Shown piece by piece: positions 1 through 8,589 of a DNA stretch of 26,192 nt. The DNA comes from VFJL01 sp043752345 (GTDB lineage: Bacteria > Pseudomonadota > Gammaproteobacteria > Burkholderiales > Nitrosomonadaceae). The notes under the pieces are model-generated. The model did no database searches. It was not told where the DNA came from and saw nothing but the letters and a program-made list of their open reading frames with translations. The stretch lies in the NCBI GenBank assembly GCA_043752345.1, contig JAYUYT010000090.1:1-26192 (forward strand), given 5' to 3'. A program made the position numbers and the translations under genes. Positions within the stretch are counted from its first letter, which is position 1. Each line of letters starts with the position of its first letter.

Positions 1-94
1 CTTTCCCATGCTGACGCTCCCTTGAATTACCTTATGCCATAACGCATAAAGCAGCCAAATGGTTGGCAACTTTTATGAATAAATCAGCGCTTCC
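1..94 (-). mobile_element. End of an IS5-like insertion sequence, running out of the window
   Basis: Reading the minus strand, the acyl-CoA synthetase reading frame is interrupted at GGAAGCGCTGATTTATTC (plus 77-94), directly after TTAA (plus 95-98). TTAA fits the YTAR target preference of the IS5 group, whose ends also start with GGAAG. Inside the element, a GGGAG ribosome-binding sequence (plus about 16-20) sits six bases before an ATG at plus 7-9. An ORF starting Met-Gly-Lys therefore leaves the window there; the position fits a transposase start about 85 bp from the terminus. The transposase itself is not visible, so the family assignment rests on the terminus, the target site and the spacing only. 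Confidence 0.5.
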
Positions 95-786
95 TTAAGT
101 ACTGCCTCCGCATTCCACAGGATATTGTGGTGGCTGAGCATCACCCCTTTGGGCCGTCCGGTAGTACCGGAAGTGTAGACCAGGGTAGCTAGCGCCCGGG
201 GGTCAGTGCAATAGTATTCGTCAGCACCAGCCTGGTTCATGCTGGGTCCGGCGGACTGATCGACCCGTGCCAGCCAATCTTCCACGCCTTCCAGCACTAC
301 CACCTTATCCGCATCCCCCACAGGGCGGCGCAGGCACAGTACCTTGCTCAGTCCGGTCAGGCTGGCACACAGCGGGGACAAGGTTTCCCAACGCCCCCGT
401 GTTCCCACCAGCAGCAAGCGGGCACCTGAGTCCGCCAGGATATATGCGATGTTGCCGGGGGTGTCGGAGGGGTAAAGGGGCACCACGACCAGCCCTAAGG
501 ACAGCGCGGCCTGATCGAAGCATACCCATTCCACGGAATTGTGCAGCAGGATCGCCACTCGCTCGCCTGGTGCGAAGTTCTCACGTGCCAAGGCAAGCTT
601 CCAGCACACCACCAGCATACCCATTTCCTGCCAAATATAACTTCGCCAGACTCCGCTAGCGGTATTAAACTGTCTGTAGGCTGGAGACTCCGGAGTTCGC
701 TTGATGCGTATAGCAAACAGTCCAGGCAGCGTGCCCGCCGCTTTGCACTGGATAATGTCCGGTTGCAAGCTGCTTTCAGGCTGCAT
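73..786 (-). pseudogene. Long-chain acyl-CoA synthetase (AMP-binding), truncated by an insertion
   Basis: N-terminal part of an adenylate-forming acyl-CoA synthetase, which activates fatty acids as acyl-AMP and then acyl-CoA in the cytoplasm. The phosphate-binding motif YTSGTTGRPKG lies near residues 203-213, and the family's usual SHHNILWNAEAV follows. Then the reading frame leaves the family pattern and stops after EALIYS. Full-length family members are about 550-650 residues; here only 237 codons remain, the last few encoded by the inserted element. The rest of the gene, if it survives, would lie beyond the left edge of the window. The start is 2 bp after the stop of the universal stress protein gene, so the two were probably co-transcribed. 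Without its C-terminal domain this fragment should not be active. Confidence 0.8.
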
Positions 787-788
787 GG

Positions 789-1694
789 TCAGACCGCTTT
801 CAAGCCATCCTCGCTGACCACCAGTACGTCACAACTGGCATCCAGAATCACTTGCTTGGTTACACTGCCGAGCAGCATATCTTCCCACCCGGACTGTCCG
901 TGTTTACCCATGACAATCAGATCGGGTTCAAGCACTTCCGCTTTTCCCCGGATTACAGCAGACGCAGGGCCGAATTCTACAATGCGAAATAATGGGCTGG
1001 CAGTGGCCCCCAAGGTGGAGATGAATTGCTGCATCGCCTGATCTGCCTGTGCCTGCACCTCGGCGCGATAGGCCTGAATCGTTTCATCGCTCGCGCCGGA
1101 AAAGCGCAGCTTGGCTTCGTACGGCACCTCGAATGCGTGCAGCACAGTGATATGCGCGCGCGGGGCGATGCGCAAGGCAAGCTCCAGCGCCCGCCGGGAA
1201 GGTTCAGAGAAATCGACCGGCACCAGTATCCGTTGGTACGGCGCCTGCGGTTCACGCTTGACTATCAGAACCGGACGAGACAGTTTTCGCAGCACTTTCT
1301 CGGCAGTAGAGCCAAGAAATAATTCGCGCACCAAACTGCCGCCGTGCGCCCCCAGCACCACCAGACCGGCATCGATGGCCTCGGCGTGGCGCGCGATCTC
1401 GCTGTGGGCGCGGCCAATTTCGATGACGGGCGTAACCGGAATGTGGTGCTTTTCGGCAAGCTCGTGCGCCAGTTTAGCGATCTGCTCCTTGGCCGAATCA
1501 ATCAGCCGCCGCTCGGTCTGCTCGGGGAGCTGAGTAAGCAGGTGGAGCGATTCCAGTGCCAGGCTGCCGATGACATGCACCACGTCCAGCTCCACGCTGC
1601 CCAGTTCGTGCGCCAGCATGGCAGCCCGGGTTTCGGCCCGGCTGGCATACCAGGACAGGTCGGTGCCTACTGCTATCCGCTTCATTGTGAGCAT
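789..1694 (-). CDS. Tandem-domain universal stress protein (UspA family)
   Basis: A 301-residue cytoplasmic protein with two consecutive Usp domains, roughly residues 3-145 and 153-297. Each ends in the ATP-binding signature of the family: GAHGGSLVRELFLGSTAEKV in the first, GKHGQSGWEDMLLGSVTKQV in the second. Tandem Usp proteins bind ATP and support survival under stress, but the exact role is usually unknown. I chose the ATG at 1694 because AAAAGGAGA lies seven bases upstream; a longer frame up to 1724 has no such site. An ATG three codons inside (MKRIAVG) is the alternative. It lies just upstream of the acyl-CoA synthetase and downstream, on the same strand, of a P-type ATPase gene, with a gap of about 160 bp. 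Confidence 0.9.
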   Translation of the reverse strand: MLTMKRIAVGTDLSWYASRAETRAAMLAHELGSVELDVVHVIGSLALESLHLLTQLPEQTERRLIDSAKEQIAKLAHELAEKHHIPVTPVIEIGRAHSEIARHAEAIDAGLVVLGAHGGSLVRELFLGSTAEKVLRKLSRPVLIVKREPQAPYQRILVPVDFSEPSRRALELALRIAPRAHITVLHAFEVPYEAKLRFSGASDETIQAYRAEVQAQADQAMQQFISTLGATASPLFRIVEFGPASAVIRGKAEVLEPDLIVMGKHGQSGWEDMLLGSVTKQVILDASCDVLVVSEDGLKAV

Positions 1695-1851
1695 GATCGA
1701 TCTCCTTTTATAATTCTTTTGCAATCGCCCCGAGCAACATTGAGATTAGCAGCAAACCGGAGAACTTGAAAAAATAGTGGTCACGCTAGTCTCAGTCCGG
1801 AAGGCTGCCAGTCTTTCAAATGGTGCCGCAAGTTTGAGGATCAATGCATTA

Positions 1852-4569
1852 TTATCCGGTAGCGAGTCCCCTGCGGCGGATTAGGTATTTTTCGGTTTCC
1901 ACCGCAGCAAACAACAATGTACCAAACGCAGCAATCCGCGTCCATGCTGCAATATCGATGGCAGTCGTACCAAATAGATTCTGCATGACGGGAGCATAGG
2001 TAAACAGCATCTGGATTACAACGAGCACCCCGATCGCGAGCAGAACATAACGGTTACCGGAAAAACCTTCCCAAGACATCGCCGACGCCAGAAGATAGCG
2101 GCAATTGAACAGGTAAACGATCTCCCCTATCACCAACGCATTGACCGCCACCGTCCGGCTGGCCTCGATACCGGCGCCCCGCGCCTGCTCCCACAAGAAT
2201 AAGCCGAGGCAGCCGCTTACCAGCAGCGCCGAAACGAAAATGATACGCCACGCCATGAAGCCAGACAGCATGGGCTTACGCGGATCCCGTGGCGGGCGCT
2301 GCATCACGCCCGCCTCCGCCCGCTCGAAAGCCAGCGACAATGAAAGTGTCACGGCAGTCACCATGTTTATCCACAGGATCTGCACCGGCGTGATCGGCAA
2401 CGCGATTCCCATGAGTATGGCGATCATGATCATGCCCGCTTCCCCGCCGTTAGTCGGCATGATGTAGATAATGGTCTTCTTGAGGTTGTCGTAGACGGTG
2501 CGCCCTTGCTCCACGGCATGGGCGATGGAAGCGAAGTTGTCATCCGCCAGCACCATCTCGGCCGCCTCCTTCGCCACCTCGGTGCCCTTCATGCCCATGG
2601 CCACACCCACATCAGCGCGTTTCAAAGCCGGAGCGTCATTGACGCCGTCACCGGTCATGGCGACGATCTCGCCGTTGGCCTGCAGTGCTCTTACTAGGCG
2701 CAGCTTGTGCTCGGGACTGGCGCGGGCGAATACATCCACATTCACAACTGCGCTTTGCAACTGGACATCATCCATTTTTCCCAGGTCACCCCCGGTGAGG
2801 ACGGTCTGCCCGTTGCCGATGCCCAGTTGCGCACCGATAGCCCGGGCAGTAATCGCATGATCACCAGTGATCATCTTGACGCGAATACCGGCAGACTGGC
2901 ACTCGCGCACTGCCGCGATGGCCTCGTCACGCGGCGGATCAATGATGCCAAACAGACCCAGCAGGGTGAAGCCCTGTTCCATGTCAGAAAAGTTAAGCTC
3001 GCGGTGCGTTGTTGCAACAGGTTTAGTAGCCACGGCGAGCAAACGCTGGCCCAGCGCAGCGGTTTCTTCCGCTCTGCTCAACCAGTAGGCAATATTGAGG
3101 GAATGGTCTTCTCCCAAGCTACGCTGGCTGGCGCACATCTCCAGCACCCGCTCGGGCGCGCCTTTGACGTAAATAAAACCGTGCCCTGCATGGTCGTGGT
3201 GCAGGGCAGCCATGAAGCGGTGCTCGGACTCGAAGGGAATCACATCGGTGCGAGGCAATGACTCACGTTCATATACGGGGTCGAAACCAGCCTTCATCGC
3301 CAGGGGAATGAGCGCACCCTCGGTCGGATCGCCTTCAATCCGCCAGATACCGTCAACTTCGCGCAACCACGCATCGTTGCAGAGTAGGCCGGCACGCACC
3401 AGATCCAGGATCAGTAAATGATCAGAAGCGGAAACCTCCTGTCCGCCCCGGCTGAAACCTCCATGAGGCGCGTATCCTGCTCCGCTAACCTCAAATACCT
3501 GATCGGCGGTGATCACTCGTTGCACCGTCATTTCATTGCGAGTCAGAGTGCCGGTCTTGTCGGTGCAAATCACCGTCACCGCACCCAGAGTCTCCACCGC
3601 GGGCAGACGGCGAATAATGGCGTTGCGCCGCGCCATTTTCTGCACACCGAGCGCGAGCGTAATGGTCATGATGGCAGGAAGTCCTTCCGGTATTGCTGCC
3701 ACAGCCAGGCCCACCGCCGCCAGAAACATTTCGCTCATGGAATAGCTGCGGAGCAATGATCCATAAATGAAAGTGCCAGCAGCCAGCCCCAGGATGACGA
3801 CTGTGAGCCAGCGCCCGAATACCGTCATCTGCCGCAACAGCGGCGTAGTGAGCTCCTGCACCTGTTCCAGCATGGTGCTGATACGTCCGATCTCGGTACT
3901 GTCAGCGGTGGCGACCACCACGCCCATGCCCTGCCCATAAACCACCAGGGTGCTGGAATACGCCATACAGAAGCGATCGCCGGTAGCCGCCAGCTCCGCA
4001 ACTGCCGTAATGGATTTTTCCACCGGCTCCGACTCTCCGGTCAGCGCTGCTTCCTCGATCCGCAGACTTTTGACGTCGAGTAATCTCAGATCAGCAGGCA
4101 CCTTATCCCCGGACTGCAAGAGAATGATATCGCCAGGCACTACTTCCTCTGCGGGAATCAGTTTCCTTGCCCCTTCACGCAACACCGTGGCTTGCAGCGA
4201 GAGCATCCGGCGGATGGCATCCAGCGCCTTTTCCGCCTTGCCTTCCTGGATAAAACCGATGATGGCGTTGATTACCACCACGCCCACAATCACCCCGGTA
4301 TCGACCCAGTGTTCAAGAAAAGCGGTCACCAACGCTGCGGCCAGCAATACGTAGATCAGCACGTTATGAAATTGCAGTAAGAATCGGACGAACGAGCCCC
4401 GCTGCCTGGGTGGCTTCAGCCGGTTGGGGCCATAGTGTTTAAGCCGGTGCTCCGCTTCTGTCCAGGAAAGACCATTGCGGCCAGTTTGGAAAGCTGTAAG
4501 CACGTCTTGCGGCGAATTGCTATACCAGGCAGATTTCGTGTTCTGTTCAGAAGGTTGAGTATGTTTCAC
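1852..4569 (-). CDS. P-type cation-transporting ATPase (MgtA/PMA1/SERCA-like group)
   Basis: A 905-residue inner-membrane ATPase that pumps a cation using an aspartyl-phosphate intermediate. It shows the N-terminal cation-ATPase domain, the TGES dephosphorylation motif (177-180), the M4 ion-site motif IPEGLP (Glu295), the phosphorylation motif DKTGT (Asp337), then MITGDH and TGDGVND of the HAD domain, and a C-terminal block of membrane helices. The M6 segment reads WINMVTAVT: the Asn and Thr of the SERCA NLVTD signature are kept but the Asp is Ala, so the ion may differ from calcium. The start is GTG, chosen because AAGGAG lies nine bases upstream; a TGC-TATAGT extended -10 lies about 40 bp further out. 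It is divergent from a second P-type ATPase. The substrate cannot be fixed from the sequence. Confidence 0.93.
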   Translation of the reverse strand: MKHTQPSEQNTKSAWYSNSPQDVLTAFQTGRNGLSWTEAEHRLKHYGPNRLKPPRQRGSFVRFLLQFHNVLIYVLLAAALVTAFLEHWVDTGVIVGVVVINAIIGFIQEGKAEKALDAIRRMLSLQATVLREGARKLIPAEEVVPGDIILLQSGDKVPADLRLLDVKSLRIEEAALTGESEPVEKSITAVAELAATGDRFCMAYSSTLVVYGQGMGVVVATADSTEIGRISTMLEQVQELTTPLLRQMTVFGRWLTVVILGLAAGTFIYGSLLRSYSMSEMFLAAVGLAVAAIPEGLPAIMTITLALGVQKMARRNAIIRRLPAVETLGAVTVICTDKTGTLTRNEMTVQRVITADQVFEVSGAGYAPHGGFSRGGQEVSASDHLLILDLVRAGLLCNDAWLREVDGIWRIEGDPTEGALIPLAMKAGFDPVYERESLPRTDVIPFESEHRFMAALHHDHAGHGFIYVKGAPERVLEMCASQRSLGEDHSLNIAYWLSRAEETAALGQRLLAVATKPVATTHRELNFSDMEQGFTLLGLFGIIDPPRDEAIAAVRECQSAGIRVKMITGDHAITARAIGAQLGIGNGQTVLTGGDLGKMDDVQLQSAVVNVDVFARASPEHKLRLVRALQANGEIVAMTGDGVNDAPALKRADVGVAMGMKGTEVAKEAAEMVLADDNFASIAHAVEQGRTVYDNLKKTIIYIMPTNGGEAGMIMIAILMGIALPITPVQILWINMVTAVTLSLSLAFERAEAGVMQRPPRDPRKPMLSGFMAWRIIFVSALLVSGCLGLFLWEQARGAGIEASRTVAVNALVIGEIVYLFNCRYLLASAMSWEGFSGNRYVLLAIGVLVVIQMLFTYAPVMQNLFGTTAIDIAAWTRIAAFGTLLFAAVETEKYLIRRRGLATG

Positions 4570-4609
4570 TACCTGCTTCTCCTTGTGCTCTCCTATTTCT
4601 TACAAATTC

Positions 4610-4618
4610 ACTATAGCA
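4610..4618 (-). promoter_or_regulatory. Extended -10 promoter for the leftward ATPase
   Basis: On the minus strand the sequence is TGCTATAGT, an extended -10 element (TGn-TATAnT) about 40 bases before the GTG start. No convincing -35 is seen at 16-18 bp; TTTACA lies about 20 bp upstream, which is a poor distance. The same TGCTATAnT form occurs before the Tim44-like gene at 7686. Confidence 0.4.
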
Positions 4619-4705
4619 TTCGGACTGTCTCAGCTTGTAAATGGCTTTCTCAATAAAATATCATTATCCTAGCAGTGGATGACCTATTTTACGCTAAGGG
4701 GTCCC

Positions 4706-4894
4706 ATGCTCGCTCATGTCAACTCCAGCCATGCCTTCACCGCGTTCACCGCCGTCACGATGAATGCCTTGGTGATCGTCGGTCTTGTTTTTCGTCCACA
4801 AGGGCGCGCCATGTTGGGACTCACATGGGTGAGTCTGGGCCTGTTTCTGTTATATATCCTCAATACCTGGATTATCTTTGAGCATGGATATTAA
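4706..4894 (+). CDS. Small two-helix membrane protein overlapping the second ATPase
   Basis: A 62-residue hydrophobic ORF with two predicted membrane segments, around MNALVIVGLVF and WVSLGLFLLYILNTWIIF. The start at 4706 is preferred because AAGGGG lies four bases upstream; the longer frame from 4679 has no ribosome-binding site. Its 3' end overlaps the start of the rightward ATPase by about 11 bp, which suggests translational coupling, since the ATPase ATG has no strong site of its own. I do not recognise a family. It could be a small accessory subunit of the ATPase or only a coupling leader. Confidence 0.5.
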   Translation: MLAHVNSSHAFTAFTAVTMNALVIVGLVFRPQGRAMLGLTWVSLGLFLLYILNTWIIFEHGY

Positions 4895-7526
4895 CCAACA
4901 TTCCTGGCACACGCTGTCAGTGGATGAAGCCGCGCGTCAACTGGAAGTCAACATCCAAACCGGTTTAAGCGCCGCCGAAGCAGCCCGGCGGCTGGCACAC
5001 TTCGGGCCGAATGCGCTGCACGAAAAACGCGGTCGTCCGCCGTGGCGCATGTTTCTTGACCAGTTCACCGATTTTATGATCCTGATACTGATGGCGGCGG
5101 CAATTATTTCCGGCGTGGTCGGTGATCTGGAAGATACCGTCGCCATCATCGTCATTGTGATATTGAACGCCGTCATTGGCTTCGTGCAGGAATACCGTGC
5201 AGAGCGCGCGATGGCCGCGCTCAAGCGTATGGCTGAGGCCGCTGCCAGCGTGCTGCGCGACGGCCGGGTGGAAAGCATCAGTACGGCGGAGTTAGTTCCT
5301 GGGGACATCGTGCTGCTGGAAGCGGGCAATCTGGTACCGGCCGATCTGCGCATCGTCGAAACAGCGCGGATCAAAATAGATGAATCGGCTTTGACTGGCG
5401 AATCAGTCGCGCTGGAAAAACAGACTATTGCCGTGGAAGCAGCCGATCCGCCGCTGGGTGACCGGCATTGCATGGCATACAAAGGCACCACCGTCGTCCA
5501 CGGACGCGGGCGCGGCCTGGTGGTGGCAACCGGCATGCAAAGCGAACTTGGCAAAATCGCTGCACTGATCAGCGGGGCCGGGGAAGCCAAAACACCAATG
5601 CAAAACCGCCTGGCCCACTTCGGCAAACGGCTGGCGCTGGCGGCGCTGGCAATTTGCGTAGTGGTGTTCGTGCTGGGCATCATCCGTGGCGAACCGCTAC
5701 TGCTCATGTTCATGACCGCCGTAAGTCTGGCGGTCGCCGCCATTCCCGAAGCGCTACCGGCGGTGGTGACGATTTCGCTTGCGCTCGGCGCGCGCAAAAT
5801 GGTCAGGCAACATGCCTTGATTCGCCATCTGCCCGCAGTGGAAACACTGGGTTCGGTGACTTTCATCTGCTCCGATAAAACCGGCACGCTGACGCAGAAT
5901 AAAATGCACGTGACGGCGATTTATGCTGATGGTGCGCTATGCAAAACATTACAGGAAAAGAAGCAAACAGAACCCTGGACAACCTTGTTCCACGCGCTGG
6001 CGTTGAGCAATGACGCGCATCTGGATCATCATGGCAGAATACACGGCGAACCGACCGAAGCGGCTTTGTTGCATGCCGCGCAAGCAGCAGGGTTTGACAA
6101 GGCGGTGCTGGAACAAGAAATGCCGCGGCTCAAGGAACTGCCTTTTGATTCCGAACGCAAGCGCATGACCACTTTCCACCGCACAAGCGAGACGGTGCTG
6201 GCTTTCACCAAAGGCTCGCCGGAGGCGGTAGTGCCGCAGTGCCATCGCACGCTCAGCGCAAACGGCGAACAATTCATCGACCAGTCGGCATTGCTGCGCA
6301 CAGCCGAAACCATGGCTGCTGACGGCTTGCGCGTACTGGCACTGGCCTACCGCAGGTGGCCGGCGTTGCCCGCCAGCCACCATCCGGCAGAACTAGAAAG
6401 CGAACTGGTTTTTCTCGGCTTCGTCGGCTTGATCGACCCGCCGCGCAGCGAAGTGAAGGAAGCTGTCGCGCTGTGCAAATCGGCCGGCATCACGCCAGTA
6501 ATGATCACCGGCGACCACCCCGCCACTGCGCGCGCTATTGCGCGCGAACTCGGCATATTAGTCGACGGCGGCGGGGGCGTGATGACCGGCGCCGAATTGG
6601 CACAACTCGATCAAGTGGCATTCGAAACAGAAGTGGAGCAAATACGGGTTTACGCCCGCGTTGATCCGGCACAAAAAATAAAAATCGTCAAAGCACTGCA
6701 AGACAAAGGTGAAATCGTCGCCATGACCGGCGATGGCGTGAACGACGCCCCTGCGCTCAAGGCGGCGAACATCGGGATAGCGATGGGTAAAGGCGGCACC
6801 GATGTGGCGCGTGAAGCCGCCCACATGGTGCTGCTGGACGACAACTTCGCCACCATCGTCCACGCCATACGCCAGGGTCGCCGCCTCTACGACAACATTC
6901 GTAAATTCATCCGCTACGCGGTGACCACCAACTCCGCTGAAATCCTGATCATTCTTTTGGCGCCTTTCCTGGGCTTGCCCATTCCGCTGCTGCCGATCCA
7001 CATCCTCTGGATCAATCTGGTCACCGACGGTTTGCCCGCGCTGGCGCTCACTGCCGAACCGGAGGAACGCGGCGTGATGCGCCGCCCGCCGCGCCCACCA
7101 CAGGAAAGTATATTCGCGCATGGCATGTGGCAGCACATGATCTGGGTGGGGCTACTGATGGCCGCGCTCACCTTGCTGATCCAAGACTGGGCCTATCACT
7201 CCGGCTCGGCGCACTGGCAGACCATGGTGTTCACCCTGCTGACATTGGCTCAGCTCGCCCACGTGCTGGCGATCCGTTCAGAAAAGGAATCGCTGTTTGC
7301 CATCGGACTGTTTTCCAATCGGCCAATGGCGCTGGCCATCAGCGTCACTTTTCTGCTGCAAATGGCAACGATTTACCTTCCCGCACTCAATCCGATTTTC
7401 AAAACCGAACCGCTTGATATGACTGAACTTGCCCTGTGTATCGGCGCAGCAAGTGTCGTGCTGATCGCCGTTGAAATCGAGAAATGGCTGGTGCGGCGGG
7501 GATGGCTCTACCAAGGGAAGCTCTGA
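4884..7526 (+). CDS. P-type cation-transporting ATPase, calcium-type signature
   Basis: An 880-residue inner-membrane P-type ATPase. The order is N-terminal cation-ATPase domain, two helices, TGES (171-174), M4 site IPEALP (Glu289), phosphorylation site DKTGT (Asp331), MITGDH, TGDGVND and a C-terminal helix block. M5 has TTNSAE and M6 has WINLVTDGLPALAL, so the Asn/Thr/Asp set that binds calcium in SERCA-type pumps is present, unlike in its divergent neighbour. Calcium, or another divalent cation such as manganese, is therefore the more likely substrate. I chose the ATG at 4884 over a TTG two codons earlier; neither has a strong ribosome-binding site, which fits coupling to the overlapping small membrane ORF. 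Its stop codon lies inside an IS-terminus-like repeat (7517-7532). Confidence 0.93.
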   Translation: MDINQHSWHTLSVDEAARQLEVNIQTGLSAAEAARRLAHFGPNALHEKRGRPPWRMFLDQFTDFMILILMAAAIISGVVGDLEDTVAIIVIVILNAVIGFVQEYRAERAMAALKRMAEAAASVLRDGRVESISTAELVPGDIVLLEAGNLVPADLRIVETARIKIDESALTGESVALEKQTIAVEAADPPLGDRHCMAYKGTTVVHGRGRGLVVATGMQSELGKIAALISGAGEAKTPMQNRLAHFGKRLALAALAICVVVFVLGIIRGEPLLLMFMTAVSLAVAAIPEALPAVVTISLALGARKMVRQHALIRHLPAVETLGSVTFICSDKTGTLTQNKMHVTAIYADGALCKTLQEKKQTEPWTTLFHALALSNDAHLDHHGRIHGEPTEAALLHAAQAAGFDKAVLEQEMPRLKELPFDSERKRMTTFHRTSETVLAFTKGSPEAVVPQCHRTLSANGEQFIDQSALLRTAETMAADGLRVLALAYRRWPALPASHHPAELESELVFLGFVGLIDPPRSEVKEAVALCKSAGITPVMITGDHPATARAIARELGILVDGGGGVMTGAELAQLDQVAFETEVEQIRVYARVDPAQKIKIVKALQDKGEIVAMTGDGVNDAPALKAANIGIAMGKGGTDVAREAAHMVLLDDNFATIVHAIRQGRRLYDNIRKFIRYAVTTNSAEILIILLAPFLGLPIPLLPIHILWINLVTDGLPALALTAEPEERGVMRRPPRPPQESIFAHGMWQHMIWVGLLMAALTLLIQDWAYHSGSAHWQTMVFTLLTLAQLAHVLAIRSEKESLFAIGLFSNRPMALAISVTFLLQMATIYLPALNPIFKTEPLDMTELALCIGAASVVLIAVEIEKWLVRRGWLYQGKL

Positions 7527-7532
7527 ACAAAT
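7517..7532 (+). repeat. IS5-like terminus sequence at the ATPase stop codon
   Basis: GGAAGCTCTGAACAAA here matches the repeat ends at 14637 (GGAACCACTGAACAAATC) and 22292. The TGA inside the repeat is the stop codon of the ATPase. The preceding bases (CCAAG) are only a weak YTAR match. I see no matching second end before 7725, so this is a solo or decayed terminus. Confidence 0.45.
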
Positions 7533-7685
7533 TGATCCGTAAAGCGCATTGCCATTTCCTCGAATAGAACAGCACCCATTCCGGATCGTTGCGCCTTATC
7601 TTGTACCCACGCAAACCACCCGTTCCATCCTCCTTTAGCGGCTGAATCCAGGTGCAATTTACGAGACATCCAGATGAATCGATAG

Positions 7686-7694
7686 TGCTATACT
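7686..7694 (+). promoter_or_regulatory. Extended -10 promoter before the Tim44-like gene
   Basis: A TG-C-TATACT sequence, an extended -10 element, lies about 31 bases upstream of the ATG at 7726. No clear -35 is present, as is common for extended -10 promoters. It would drive the Tim44-like/ubiJ/ubiB cluster and perhaps the polyamine operon behind it. The rest of 7527-7685 shows no gene I can support. Confidence 0.45.
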
Positions 7695-7725
7695 CACCAC
7701 TTTGGTCGTACCACTGGAGATCTTC

Positions 7726-8574
7726 ATGAACAAAATACTGACCTTGCTGACTCTGGCCGCTCTCAGCTTCGGACTGGTCGCCTTTGATGCAGAAGCAAAA
7801 CGTTTTGGTGGTGGCAAGAGTATCGGCCAGCAACGTCAATCCATCAGCCCGCAAGCTGCTCCCAAGCCGGCACAGGCGCCAGTAGCCGCTGCGGCAGCAG
7901 GCGGTAGCAAATGGGCGGGACCACTGGCCGGTCTGGCCGCCGGTGGCTTGCTGGCAGCGCTGTTCATGGGCGGCGCATTCGAGGGCATCAATATGATGGA
8001 CGTGCTGATGCTAGCGGCACTGATGGCCGCGATTTTCTTTGTCGTGCGCATGATGCGCAAGCCTAGGCAGGAACAGGCGACGCGTCCGCTGCAGTATTCC
8101 GGGATGGGTACCAACACTGGTAACAGCGGCGTGACGCCGGGTGCAATGGGCACGGGGACGGCCGCAGTGGCGGCACCTGCTCCTCACGCCGCGAATATCC
8201 CCGCAGATTTCCAGGTGGAACCGTTTCTGCGCAGTGCCAAAACCTCGTTCATCCGTCTGCAGGCAGCCAACGATGCGCGTGACTTGAATGATATCCGCGA
8301 GTACACCACGCCAGAAATGTACGCCGAGATCAGCATGCAAATCAGTGAACGCGGTGACGAACCACAAAAAACGGAAGTGCTCACAATCAATGCGGAACTG
8401 CTGGAAGTGGTCACCACAGATGATCAGGCCATTGCCAGCGTACGCTTCAACGGCCAATTGCGCGAAGCCCCCGGCGCCTCAGCGGAAGCAATTGATGAAA
8501 TCTGGCATGTACAGAAAAATCTCAAGGATTCCAAATCCGTTTGGTTGCTGGCCGGATTTCAACAAGTTTCCTAG
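7726..8574 (+). CDS. Tim44-like domain membrane protein
   Basis: A 282-residue protein with an N-terminal signal segment (cleavage plausible after AEA near residue 24), then the AKRFGGGKSIG stretch typical of bacterial Tim44-like proteins. A low-complexity Ala/Pro/Gln linker, one or two hydrophobic segments (WAGPLAGLAAGGLLAALFMGG and VLMLAALMAAIFFVVRMM) and a C-terminal Tim44-like domain from about residue 165 follow. In mitochondria this domain links the import motor to the inner membrane; the bacterial role is not settled. ATG 7726 has GGAG six bases upstream, which decides against the earlier GTG-type start at 7702. It is followed 15 bp later by ubiJ, and Tim44-like genes beside ubiJ-ubiB are a betaproteobacterial arrangement, so a link with the ubiquinone machinery is plausible but unproven. 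Confidence 0.88.
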   Translation: MNKILTLLTLAALSFGLVAFDAEAKRFGGGKSIGQQRQSISPQAAPKPAQAPVAAAAAGGSKWAGPLAGLAAGGLLAALFMGGAFEGINMMDVLMLAALMAAIFFVVRMMRKPRQEQATRPLQYSGMGTNTGNSGVTPGAMGTGTAAVAAPAPHAANIPADFQVEPFLRSAKTSFIRLQAANDARDLNDIREYTTPEMYAEISMQISERGDEPQKTEVLTINAELLEVVTTDDQAIASVRFNGQLREAPGASAEAIDEIWHVQKNLKDSKSVWLLAGFQQVS

Positions 8575-8589
8575 GTTTACCAAGTTGCC

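Noticed and set aside
4937..5887. Long minus-strand ORF (316 codons) antisense to the second ATPase
   Set aside because: It lies wholly inside a clearly coding P-type ATPase. Its product is low-complexity Ser/Ala/Thr-rich and matches no family; it is a frame shadow of GC-rich codons.
7399..7854. Minus-strand ORF across the ATPase end and the Tim44-like start
   Set aside because: It covers two real genes in antisense. The middle part (about 7530-7650) looks slightly protein-like, but it is too short and has no partner sequence to call a transposase fragment.
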